A program made the translations under genes and the position numbers. From Akebia trifoliata (taxonomy: Eukaryota > Streptophyta > Magnoliopsida > Ranunculales > Lardizabalaceae), in assembly GCA_017979445.1 (NCBI GenBank), contig CM030708.1, positions 32,926,721 to 32,990,720 of the forward strand: DNA of 64,000 nucleotides, read 5' to 3'. The notes under the pieces were generated by a model. It was not told the origin of the DNA, ran no database searches, and was given only the letters and a program-made list of their open reading frames with translations. Shown piece after piece: positions 34,188 to 45,427 of the stretch; position 1 is the stretch's first letter, and each line of letters starts with the position of its first letter.

Positions 34188-37100
34188 CTAGCGCCATGGA
34201 TCATCCCATCCTTTGGGGCCCTCTGTTTTAATAAAATCTATTATGGCCTCGACAGCTTCCTCAACCCTGTTAGAGAGAGAGTGGTTTCCCCATTCAATCT
34301 CAACTTTCTCTGCTGCTCCCAAAGCTTTACATAACCTGCATGAGAACAATCATTATCAGGTAACCCACATTCCCGTCTTTGTTTCTATTGCATCCTCTCT
34401 CATTGTATCATGTTACAGTCAAAACTACTACCAAGTAATAATAAAAAAAACACATTAAAGTTTGTTACTTTCACTGGGTCGGTAGCTGTGATCAAAACCA
34501 CAACCATATAGTTTTGATAAGATCATCTAATTGAGTTATGGGCATTAACTTGGCAAGGCATCCCTTCTGAGAGATTTCGTACCTTTCCACCAAGGCTTTC
34601 TTATCCACGTACTCTGGCACATTCTCATCAGCCATGGAAAAAATTACCTGCACGGAGCAGACACCTGAGTTATGAAATTAATATTACCAGCTAGCCATTA
34701 AGAACCAATAACTAGTTAGTATTTTAAGGGAAATGAGAAAACACGCTCATAGCCAGCTAGGTAAATGTTGCGAGGAGAAAGTGAAGCAATAGTGTTCAGT
34801 TGCATCCTGAGTGCTTCTATACCTCTCTTTGCGTGATCTGCATAGAGACTAAAAGCATCTACCTTAGATAACCGAGAAAACTGCCCAAAGTTTGGCCTAC
34901 CTGGCAAGGTGTGTTTGACATATGCCCAAGTCTCATTTTCAGTTGTTCATCACTAAGATCAGAACTGAACATGTCATCATCCCCCAAGTACGCACAAAGA
35001 GAGTGATACCTACAAGACACTCATTTTTTTCAGTACGGAGAATAACAGGTTACTGAAAAAACAGAAAGAATGAAGATTGTTTTTCTTTTACATAACTGAA
35101 GTAAATTATGAGATGGGAAATTAAAAAATAATATTAATAATTAAAATGAACTCTGAAGTGGTTTAATTGTTTGCAATGAGAAAATGGCATACAGCTCCTA
35201 AAAGGCCAAACTTTCGTAAGTGATTTTGGAGAGGATTTATTTGTGATATATTTAATTTCACACCTGAACAAAAGAAAGACAAGTAAAAAAAAGCCTTCCT
35301 GCTTCCTACATATTGAGTGAACCGACAACTATGTTTGTACAAAAAAATAGGACGTATAACTATTACCAGTTAACCAATTAGGAAGACACATTAAAATGGG
35401 CTACACACCTATAGGCAGTTATTGGGGCATCAGGATCTGCTTCTCTTGGCATTAACTCCATCCCTCGACCTTCACTTATCATGGTCGATGCCAAGTCAAT
35501 CATTGCAGCCGTTTCAGGAAGTGTTGATCTATATTCCCGATCACTTACTGGAGCCTGAACATCATTCTATTTAGTGTAATTACTCAAACTGGAAAGCAAG
35601 TGTAAACGATATATGCAATATAGAAAACCAATTGCTGCAGTAAGCATAAAAGAGAAATCATGCAGCTCAGACATAAAAGGTAAACGCTTGTACAAATCTA
35701 TTGGGTTTTTGTCTTTTATTGGTTTTTACTTCTTTCAAAATACAAAAACACATGCATCTTTAAATAAATCATGGTATGCCATCTCATTAGATTTTACAGG
35801 AGAAAATTCATTTTAAAACTTGTACAGAAACAAAAATCCAATACTAATACACACAAAAAGTGTAAGATTAAGGCAAGAAGCAAGATTTCGCTTCTATGTT
35901 CCTCATGTTTGAATTCAAGTTGCACTCAATTTTCAACTGAAAAATGATTATTAGTTCAGAACTCTGCCAGATTTTAATATAATATCACAGTGCAGACAAA
36001 AGTCTGAAATTAGTCTGCAGAAATAACAAGTAAAAATTTATATTGGAATCAATAGTACCTGTAAAATGGCTGCACGGACTGCTCTGGAGCATGCTGCACT
36101 TGTGTGCATGTAATGCACAATGTCCTATGTTTCCACACAAGGATGAAATTAAGTCATATGTTTTCTGAAAGTGCAGTAAAAAAGTTCTCACAAATCGAAA
36201 TGTAATGAAAACTTTGAAAAATAACTATTACTAACTTGACAGCCCGTACTGTGCCCAAGAAGTATCACCCCCTCAGAATCTTCCTTATTGATCAAATAAC
36301 CAATCAGTTGATCCAGCTCCATGGCATCCTTCAGCATATATAGTGCAAGAATATCTTGAAATTGGAACAGGAAAAAAAGAACATCTAATTGCAGAAAACA
36401 TAAACGTGATAATCAAACATCTTCAGAAAATGGGTTTTGTTAACATGTGCCCTAAGGGCACACATTAGAGTGATAAGAGATGAAAGAATGGTATTGCATC
36501 ACTGAACTGCTGCTCTGGAATCATGACCTATCCACATTAAGTCACATATAAACCATCCACTATTGAAAAAAAAAAAAAAAAACACAGACATGCACACAGG
36601 AAGAAAATGGGAAACAAAAAGTGAACTTGTGACATGAACTTTATCAGAGACTTGTGCATAATATATATCGCTATTTATGACACCCTCCATATGGTAAAAC
36701 GTACATAAACTAGACACTTATAACCAGAATGAAGTTAGCATAGCCATTTTCACCAAGAAACGGGTTTAAATATTGATTAGCTGAATAAATGTTTCCCCAA
36801 GCATTTACCAAGAGAAATAATTTTTTTTATATAAATAAATATAAAGTTCCACTAACAGTGAACATCTATAATCTAAATGAATGAAAATGGATAGAAGTAT
36901 AGAACAACATTAACCACTTCTTTAGAGACTTCTGTTTTAACATTCATGCAGCTCAGATGCAGAACACGGATGTAGACCTAGTCAAAGAACCAAAGAAGAG
37001 CAGATTTGTTTCACCAAACATCATAACCATTTCGCCAGAAAAAGTTACTTGTTTCAAGCTGGAAGTGCCATATCCAGTATACGAAGATGACAGCAATAGT

Positions 37101-40100
37101 TGCACAAGTGACCATTTTTCATTTTCCAAAGCAATTGACAAAGGTTCCAAATACCTGCAAAATAGTAGAAAACTAACGCTAAGACCTCTAAGACTTTAAA
37201 TGAATAAGAGTGAGTTTCTGTCAAGTCATCAACAACATATGTAAACATTAAATGTATGCGGTGCACATGGATATATGCACTTACGCATGTGCAAATATGC
37301 ATAGCAATATCTCAAAGGCTCATTATTATGTTTAAATGATCGATTGAGTCCTTTTTAATCTTTCTCCCACTTTTATGAGACCTTCAAGCTGCACGTTCCT
37401 TCGAATTGGGTTTGTCATCGCTCCTGATTGCACATGACCAAACCTATTGGAACTACTAGTCCATTGTCACAATGCGTTCATTTTTTTTATTTTTATCTTC
37501 CTTGGTCTTTCCATTCATCAATTCCAACATTCACACCACTACTATATTCAATATGTGAACACGTTTTGTCTTGATTACCCAGCATTCAGCTCGATAAGGC
37601 ACAACCAGTCTTATGGTCATCTAATATTTTTTTTCTTCTTAATTTGATTGGAACGCATCCATCACATGCACATCAGAGGCATGTCCCCACTTTAACAATC
37701 CATTGCTAATTCTATGGACAAGCGACAAGGTATAACTTTGTTAATTTATTTGTTTTCTACAAATTGATGCTTTTTTTTCTCAAAAATTATTTGGGTGAGT
37801 GCAGCCATCTAAACAGATCAAGACCACATGGGCTGCTTGTTGATCGCATATTTGGTCAAAGAACGATAACCAAAATGCAATAGTATTATTTTTCATCATA
37901 GCATTATCAAGTACTAGGTGTGTTTTTTTTTTTTTTAATGATTTTACATTCTATTCCTGGATAAGTATAAATTTTTAGAAATTGTTTGCATATTAATTTT
38001 ACTCGATATAGAGTTGTGTTCATGAATGAATAAAGAAGGCTTTGAATGAAGATCAAGTGGGATGAAAGTGGAAAATAAATTATTGCATATTGTTAGAGAA
38101 TAAGATGCATTGCATTGACGTGCATGAAATACACTGTATTCTTGTCAGTGTATCTCATCACAAATGGAAGGTTGTGATGGAAGATGATATATTTAAATTT
38201 TATTTTATTTTTTTATCGATATGATAGATTTAGAATATATCAATTAGGATATTCTAGAATATTTATATTAGGCTCGTTTCCATGTATCTTGGTTGATGTA
38301 ATGCTTATAAATATCCTATTGGGGTTTATGTAATATTCATCCAAGAATTCTCAATAAATTCAGTTTTCCACATTGTATCAGAGCATTAGTTTTGTAAAAG
38401 TCACGGGTTCAAATCTTTCCACCCTTATGGGTGAGGGGGAGTGTTGTACATTTTCCTCCACTCTCGGGAGTGTCATACCCCCTTAAGCCCTGTGACCCTT
38501 TTATATTCATAGTTATCCCCTTCTTCAACATATCAGTCTTTTGGAGTAGTTGGTTGGTTAACATGGTATGCTAGAGAATAAGAAGCATTGTACTGAGGTG
38601 CATGAGATACACTGCATCATTGTCAGTGCATCTCATCACAAATGAAAGGTTGTGATGGAGGATGATATATTTAGAATATAATATATCAATTAGGATATTC
38701 TAGAATATTTATATTAGGCTAGTTTTCATATAACTTGGTTGATGTAATGCTTATAAATATCCTATTGGGGCTGATGTAATATTCATCCAAGAATTCTTAA
38801 TAAATCATTTTCTAATTTCTACATAAATAAAGTAAATAAGAAAATAATTTTACAATCAACTAATGGGTCATGTTTCAAAACTGATCAGCACAATCATATC
38901 ACTAGAGGAAAATAAATATCAACTTTAAAAAAGAGAAGATTTCCACTACAGATTAAACTTACTTACTTAGGCAGGCTGAATACGTAGCTTTGTCAACCTC
39001 CTTCTCCATGATTTAGTACAGTTTTATTAACGGTCACAATGATTTGAATAAATGAATCCATCTAAGTACACCGTAACCATGTGAGATGCTTGTTGATCAC
39101 ATATTTGGTTGAAGAATAGTGGTCAAAAAGCATGCACTTTCATTACCTATTTATCACAACATTATTAAGTACTTGGGGGATTTAAAGAGCTCTACATTGC
39201 TTGGATGAATATATAATGGAAACTGTTCGCAAATTAAATTTACTCAGAGAGAGAGAGAGAAGGGGGGGCATGCACGAATAATTGAGACTCTTAGTGAACA
39301 GATCATTTAAAAATAAAATCATCTCATTTTGAATAGAAAGAAACCCTGGCAAAGAAAAGGAAAAGATAGAAGACCTAAATGGATATAGTGATGATAGAAA
39401 CAAAGAGCAATGATGTAAAACATACTCAGTTGCTAGAAAACCATCAGTTAATCCACCAACAAAAATGACTTGCTGTTTGAAATCACCTGTTTTAAATGCA
39501 ACCTGTATAACAAAAAGTAAAATAATTATAATGGAGACATACTGGCAAAACTTGTCAAAAAAGAATACAATACATACATACATACATAATTGTAATGCAG
39601 GAAGACATGGCACATAACTAAAACTTCATTGAGCCACGTGACATATAACGCACACACACACAAATATGACCCAAACAAAATTTATTCTGTCAATCACTCT
39701 ATCTAAAACATTTCTTTCAGTCCCCTTAAGTAACAAAAAAAATTCCCCAGCAACTAGTAAATAAAATTTCAAGCCGTCCAAATGTGTTCGTGCACTAAAA
39801 TGGAACCAAAAACCTTCAACATCGAATAATAGAAACTCAAATCAACATGATATAGAATAAAAATGAACTACATCATCCCAACTCTTAACAACTCAATTAT
39901 ATCTACTTTCTAATCTTGACTGTTCTTCACCATATAAAATTAAATATACAAATGATTTAAATTTGAGAAATTTGTTGGCTTTTTATGTGTTAGTTACCTC
40001 ATTAACGATCAGAACACCAACCTACTCATAAAAGCATGTTCATAAGCTCAGAATCACGACGGGCTATTAAAATTTGCCAAAAATTCTCATAACCAGACCG

Positions 40101-40656
40101 TTTTGAATATTCATGTAAACAATTCCCGCAAACCTAATCAAGCGGCTAATCTTCTAAGTGAGTGTAATCAAGTACATTTCCTCCCTTCAAATTTCTGGTA
40201 AATTAAGTCCACCACAGCAACAAAATCTACTCATCAAAAATCAAATTTTCAATTTGCCAAGCAAAAAAACCACATAAAATTAACGAGACCCGCTCAGATT
40301 TTTCTATCTAAATTGAAACGTGAGCATTAATTTCCAAATAAACAACTATTCTTCTCTCCATTTCTCTCAAACCAAACACAGCGTAAGTATCCATCGAACA
40401 AAACCAAATTATAATTAAAGAGTTAAAGAAGTATTGAAATTCAAACCTGAATGGGCTTGGGGCCATACTTGAAGAGAACTCCAGGTAAATGATTCTTCCG
40501 ATTTACAGAACCACCGCCTTCATTACTTCCATTGACATTTGTGATCATCTTAGGGTTTCTGATCTTGGCAGATCCGCTTCGAACTATGCCTGAAAACCAT
40601 GAAGTGGCTGAAAATGATGAGGAAGAAGAGAGAGAAGAAGCAGAAGAGGGATTCAT
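34188..40656 (-). CDS. Alpha/beta-hydrolase, DUF1749/UPF0613 family, nine exons
   Basis: Exons are 40447-40656, 39426-39502, 37049-37154, 36236-36328, 36059-36124, 35409-35554, 34901-35009, 34583-34647 and 34188-34335. They sum to 1020 nt (339 aa plus TAG), all GT-AG. After a Ser-rich N-terminus come LPGVLFKYGPKPIQVAFKTG, VIFVGGLTDGFLATEYLEPL, the nucleophile elbow LLGHSTGCQ (Ser in GHSTG), then PVSDREYRSTLPETAAMIDL, the acidic MADENVPEYVD near the expected Asp position, and WGNHSLSN, which supplies a His. The C-terminus is GPKGWDDPWR. This fits a Ser-Asp-His alpha/beta-hydrolase of the DUF1749 family, compared in databases to fungal siderophore-related esterases. The plant substrate is unknown and the location is probably cytosolic. 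Intron 2 (37155-39425) is long and carries an LTR mini-element. Confidence 0.92.
38091..38823. mobile_element. Miniature LTR retrotransposon (TRIM-like) in hydrolase intron 2
   Basis: Two direct repeats begin TGTTAGAGAATAAG (38091-38372, 282 bp) and TGCTAGAGAATAAG (38569-38823, 255 bp). Both end in CA and share atgcttataaatatcctatt plus attcatccaagaattct. The left repeat has an extra insert of about 35 bp. Just after the left LTR is TTGTATCAGAGC (38373-38384), one base off the initiator-tRNA-Met primer site. The interior is only about 196 bp and non-coding. It holds a polypurine stretch gtgagggggagtg at 38429-38441 and, just before the right LTR, ggttaacatggtat, which resembles another LTR end plus primer site, so a second mini-element may be nested. 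No clean target duplication was found. Confidence 0.75.
40352..40382. repeat. Isolated end of the GTTTGGATTGAGAG MITE
   Basis: ctctccatttctctcaaacc followed by aaacacagc matches the right ends of the MITEs at 30346-30682 and 33219-33538. It lies in intron 1 of the hydrolase gene. Confidence 0.5.
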
Positions 40657-41647
40657 GATTCACCCATCACTAGAAATTAGGGCTTTTTTAGGGTTTCCAG
40701 AACTTTCAATTTTCTTCTGGTTTGGGAGATCAGCAGGACTCGAAAGAGATTTCTCTGCTCAATGCCGATCCATTACAGGGAAGATTGTTAGCGTCATCCC
40801 TAGTGGCTGTCGTCCCTCAATCCTTCATAAGTTGCAAACATCGAGGAAGTTTAAATGGTTATGATTTAAGGACGACAAGACAATAGCTACGTCTGTAGGA
40901 TGATACTATCATTTTAAAACAAATAGAACGGGTTAGGATCGGGTTAGACCCTAAACCCAACCCAAGATAGTTACCACCTGTGATGTAAGGACTCACACAA
41001 ATACTTAAACAAATCTTCGCATGAGGTATCCAACATCTGATGGTTGGACATGAGTGGGGCTGTCAATGGGCCAGGTTTGGACCGATTCCGCATGGGCTGA
41101 TCAGCTATGGACCGGGTTTGGATTTAGTTATTAAGTCCATTTAGTTATCGATCCCGACTAAGCCCCTTTAATTATAGGGCCGGTTTGGGTATTGAATGTA
41201 GGTCGGTGGGTGGCCCGGCCCAATATACTGTATTAAAATATAATATATAATAATTTTATGATAAATTAATAAGGATCCCCCTAACTTCGGAGTGTCTTTG
41301 AACATGTGTTTGGCCCGGCCCGCAAATGACACGAATGTAGGTGGAAGTGGACCGGGCTTGGACTAAAGTTTTATTTCTTAAATCTGGCTTGACCCAACTT
41401 TTAAATGGGTTGTGTTAGGGCTTGGACTAAAGATTTATTTCTTAAATCTGGCCTTTACATCGAAATGGAGTCTCTGAAGATTGATTGGGATGCCAAAATC
41501 CTTTTTTTTTATATGAAAATGATGAGTTCGAATGGTTATGGCACATTCAACGTATCAATCGTGAGAAATGTGGGAAGTGAGATTCATGGACTGATTAGAA
41601 AGAAAAGTTTTATTAAATGGGCTATTAAGAAAAGCCCTAAAACTAAG
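40657..41647. other. Spacer upstream of the hydrolase gene
   Basis: Contains repeat-like text such as ggggctgtcaatgggccagg near 41055, typical of hAT-type MITEs, but I could not define both ends. The open frame at 40532-40864 is antisense to hydrolase exon 1 and its leader. The frame at 41405-41704 overlaps repeated DNA: a related stretch occurs at about 47310-47470. Confidence 0.5.
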
Positions 41648-43813
41648 TGTAAACACCCCAATTTGCACGAACCCGTTAGGAAAACTCAAATTTTCTCAAA
41701 TTAATTCCAACTAAGGACTCAAACCTATCACAGATTCACATTGCCACGTGGTATCATTCACATGTATACATGCATCATGTCATATAGTTTGCATGCTCAA
41801 CCTTGTCCCTAGCCCACTCCAAATTCGTATCCATTATCCCTTTACCGATCCATCACCCATACCCTCATCATAGTCCACTCCCTAACCAAATCTAAGCCCA
41901 AAACAAAGTCCGTCTTTTAACCTAAATTCAAGCCCATTCTCTAAGTCCTAAACCCAATGACATTCTAAAATCAATAATCCAAATCCATTACCTAGCCCAA
42001 CCTAACCCCAAAACCAAATGTCATTCTAAACTCATAACCTAAATCTATTTTCTAACCCAACCTAAGCCCAAAATGAAGTCCATTCTCTAAGCCCAACACT
42101 AAGCCCATTCTAAGCCCATTCTTTCACACCCTCTCAAAAGATGACACATGTTGATCTCTCATAAGCCTTCAATACCTAATGCATTATCTAATTGGTGAGT
42201 CAACTCCCCCTTTGTGAAACTCAAGAATGCCCTTCTCAAAAGGTGTGGTCAAACAAAAAAGATACTTTGGTCTTTGGTAATAATTCATAAAGTTGAGAGA
42301 ATTTCCAATCATACCCTCAAAAGGTGGGAATCTTCAAGTACATACATGAAGTTCTCCCATTAGTCCATTTCAAAATTATACTTCCACCCTTACTTTATGT
42401 GTTATGTACAAATGAACCAAGGTCCACTTTTCACCTATCACTTCACCTTTACACATGTCATTCTCCTATTCACCCTCCCAAAAGTACTTTTATTCTCCCA
42501 TTGGTCCATTTCAAAAATACACTTCCACCCTTACTTTATGAGTTATTTACAAATGAACCAAGATCTACTTTTTACCTACCACTCCACATTTACACATGTC
42601 ACTCCCCTATTCATCCTCTCAAAAGTACTCTTATTCTCTCACCTCTATTTACCAAAAAACCAAAGATCAAATAATGTTTTTAGGGTTTCTTCACAAATGT
42701 CATCTTTACCCTCATACAAATGAAAAATCCAAAAAGAAATAACATAAACCTCATATCCCTTTTCTTTATTTTTAGGGTTGGACCACTTTATCCCCAAAAG
42801 TTCTCCAAAAACTATATAAATACCATAATTTTCTATGAACAACTCATGCTTAAAAGCCCTCATCTTTCAACCTAAAACTCTACCAAAATCTCTACTCATC
42901 TATCATCTCCTAACCTTCAACTCTCTCACCCCTCAACTCCACCCTTCAACTCTCAAGTTCATCTCTCAAGCTCAAGTTCATTCAAGACTTCCAAAAGGGA
43001 CAAGGTGGGACAATAGTTATTTATTTATCTTTTAACTTACATCTTCTTCTTCTATCCCTCTCTTTTTATTTTTAGAAGCCTTTAGGATGTAATGGAGAAC
43101 TCTCCTTCATCCCGAGTAGATTGAACCTCAACCTTGGGCATGAAATGCTTGAGGTGATTTGGTCGAAAGGATGGAGGTTGAAGCCCTTTTTAACTCATTC
43201 TCATATCATGCATCATAATGTACACTATGTACACACATCACACATGTTTGGCCATGATGAAGAATTGTGTAGCTCTCTTGATGGAGCTAAAACACTAAGT
43301 TTCTAGCTAAGCATGCATACATTAAGGTTATGGATATAAGGAAATTCCATCCATAAAATTTTTCTAAAATCCTAAACCAACATCTCAACTCATGCAAAAG
43401 TGTGTTGACTCCATAAAATATCCTCTCCATAGGATATTTCTCATGTCAACACTAATATCAAATTTTCTTTCAAAAAGGTACATATTCACTAAGTGCACAC
43501 ACCCACTCCATGCATTTCATGCAATTTTGTTATGTTAATCTTTTCAAAAAGTGGTCAAATCTCAAGGTAACCACCTTAGGTGGAAAGAATGGGGTGCTTA
43601 ACACCTTCCCCATTCTCTAACCAAACCCCCTTACTTAGATCTTAGGTAGACCATACATTTTCCATGATTGAGAGTCACTACAATGCCATGAAAAAAAATT
43701 ATTTTCAAAAGAATCGATTCGGGTGTCCATTTACACCCATTTCCAAAAAAGAATGGTGGCGACTCCAAACAACGTAGCATTAAGGTTCAAAGATGAACAT
43801 TCTCATGTCTACA
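41648..43813. mobile_element. Solo LTR, 2166 bp, probably Tat/Ogre-type Gypsy
   Basis: It starts TGTAAACACCCCAATTTG, ends ATGTCTACA, and is flanked by ctaag on both sides (41643-41647 and 43814-43818), a perfect 5-bp target duplication. Near the right end are ggggtgcttaacaccttccc (about 43590), gggtgtccatttacaccc and ggtggcgactccaaa (about 43753). In my experience these occur at the end of Tat/Ogre Gypsy LTRs. No internal coding domains are present. Interior open frames such as 42324-42674 and 42397-42723 come from a tandem repeat. Confidence 0.82.
42352..42634. repeat. Two-copy 141-bp tandem repeat inside the solo LTR
   Basis: ttctcccattagtccatttc at 42352 recurs as ttctcccattggtccatttc at 42493. 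The rest (ttccacccttactttatg, acaaatgaaccaag) follows in both copies. Confidence 0.9.
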
Positions 43814-43954
43814 CTAAGGAACTAATTAAAAAGAAATCCATCTGCTAGGGTCATTTAAGTAATTTGTCCTTCATTTTATTATTTTAGTTAGAATTTACCT
43901 AGGCATTCTCTTTGGGATTATGGAGGTATAGGAGGAAAAACAATAAAGTTGGAT

Positions 43955-44624
43955 GGCATTTGGATAGGACTCCTTGACTACTTCTGACTATTGCGGGGAG
44001 TTAGAAGTTGTTTGGATAATTTAGATAAACAACTCTTTCGAAGAATTACTCCGCGCAAGAGCAAAAAATTGTTCTTTATGAAAAAGTTGCTAAAACCTAC
44101 TTCTCAATTTCGCATCTTGGAGGGAGTAATATTCTAACAGCTCATTTTATCGAAATACCCCTAATTTTATTAATTTTTTACGAAATATCTCTAACTTTAC
44201 CGAAATACCCCGTTTTATTAATTTTCTACGAAAATACCCCCATTTTAAATACATATATTAGTATTTAATATTTAAAATATTATATTATATTATATTAATA
44301 TTTATTATATTATATTATATTATATTAATATTTATAGTTAAAATGTCAAAAACAGTATAGTTTGAAGGCATATTATGATACTAAAAAATAAAAAATAGTA
44401 ACTAGTATAATATAAAGGGTATTCTAGTCTTTTTTCTAGAAGTCATGAGAAGTCAGTATGGTTCCCAAACAGACTTTCAGCACAAAAGTACTTCTGTCAG
44501 TACTTCACAGAGTTGATTGCCAAACGCCCTCTCTGCACAGAATTATTTTTCCAGCTCCTCCATAGAGTACTCCAGCTCCTGCTCTTTGGAACAGTAGTTC
44601 TACTCCTGGTATCCAAACACGCCC
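43955..44624. mobile_element. MITE of about 670 bp with GGCGTGTTTGGATA-type ends
   Basis: The left end ggcatttggatagg and right end tatccaaacacgccc are inverted. Internally both halves carry agt-acttc and caaacag-type motifs. The middle is very AT-rich with tatattatat runs. The target duplication is not clear. Confidence 0.65.
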
Positions 44625-44629
44625 TTAGA

Positions 44630-45427
44630 TGTCCTTAGTGAAAAAGTTGGCTTTTAATGCTTTCATTCATCACATCTGGGCCAAGAGACATAGAAGGTTG
44701 TTCCAAAATAGTTATAAGCCTCTGAACCTCCTAAAGTCCTTTATAGTCAATGATGTTTAGCAGAGGATCCAAAGCACTGAAGCCTGCAATGAAGACAAGG
44801 CTTCCTCTAGAGCTTTCATGTTCTCATAAAACCTATGCCTGAAGTTTGAGCTAAGGATCCATGTGAAATGTAGATGGGTCAAGCTCTTAAGAGCAGATTG
44901 TTCTTAAATGTCGATGGGTACTTTAGAGGCAATGTGGGTAGTGAAGGAACCATTATCAGAGATAGTAGAGGTAAGGTGGTGAGGGATCTAATTGAGCTGG
45001 CCTAAGGCAAGGTAGTCCTATTCCATGAATTACAAGCAATCCTTAAGGGGATGATAATGGTTTGAGAGGAAAACATTCGAGTTCTAAAGGTCAAGGCTAA
45101 CTTTCAAGTAGGCATAACCTGTATCAAAGGGGAGTGTGTAGCTCATTGGAAAGAATAAAGGTTGGTCAAAGCCATTAAGACTAGAACTGCCCTACTTCAA
45201 TGTATTGAGTTCATATTCACCCATAGAGAATTTAATCGAACCGTGAATTTCCTAGCCTCATATCTCCCCGTTATTGGTAGGGTTCAGTTCACCCATATGG
45301 ATATCCCAAGTCATTTTGTGGACATTGTTTGTAAGGATGCCTCTAGACACAATTATGATAGAATGTAATGCTTCTTTTTCTGATTGGGGTCTGTTTAACC
45401 CCTCATTAATCTTTTAAAAAAAAAATA
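44630..45427 (+). pseudogene. Decayed LINE 3' end: zf-RVT tail, RNase H-like domain, poly(A)
   Basis: Translation with stops gives LAFNAFIHHIWAKRHRRLFQ, which resembles the tail after a non-LTR reverse transcriptase. It is followed by LNVDGYFRGNVGSEGTIIRD and later IFTHREFNRTVNFLASYLP, the start and end of a plant LINE RNase H domain. Several stops interrupt it and two of the four expected acidic residues are gone. It ends in a run of 10 A residues at 45416-45425. Reverse transcriptase and endonuclease are absent, as in a 5'-truncated LINE. Confidence 0.75.

Noticed and set aside
38400..38415. acgggttcaaatctttcc as a possible tRNA/SINE B box
   Set aside because: It directly follows the primer site of the mini LTR element, a common arrangement in plant LTR elements, and no A box or cloverleaf was found.
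40532..40864. 110-residue plus-strand open frame with an acidic stretch
   Set aside because: It overlaps hydrolase exon 1 in antisense; the acidic run is the reverse of the Ser-rich codons.
42324..42723. Two overlapping open frames with repeated residues
   Set aside because: Both come from the 141-bp tandem repeat inside the solo LTR.
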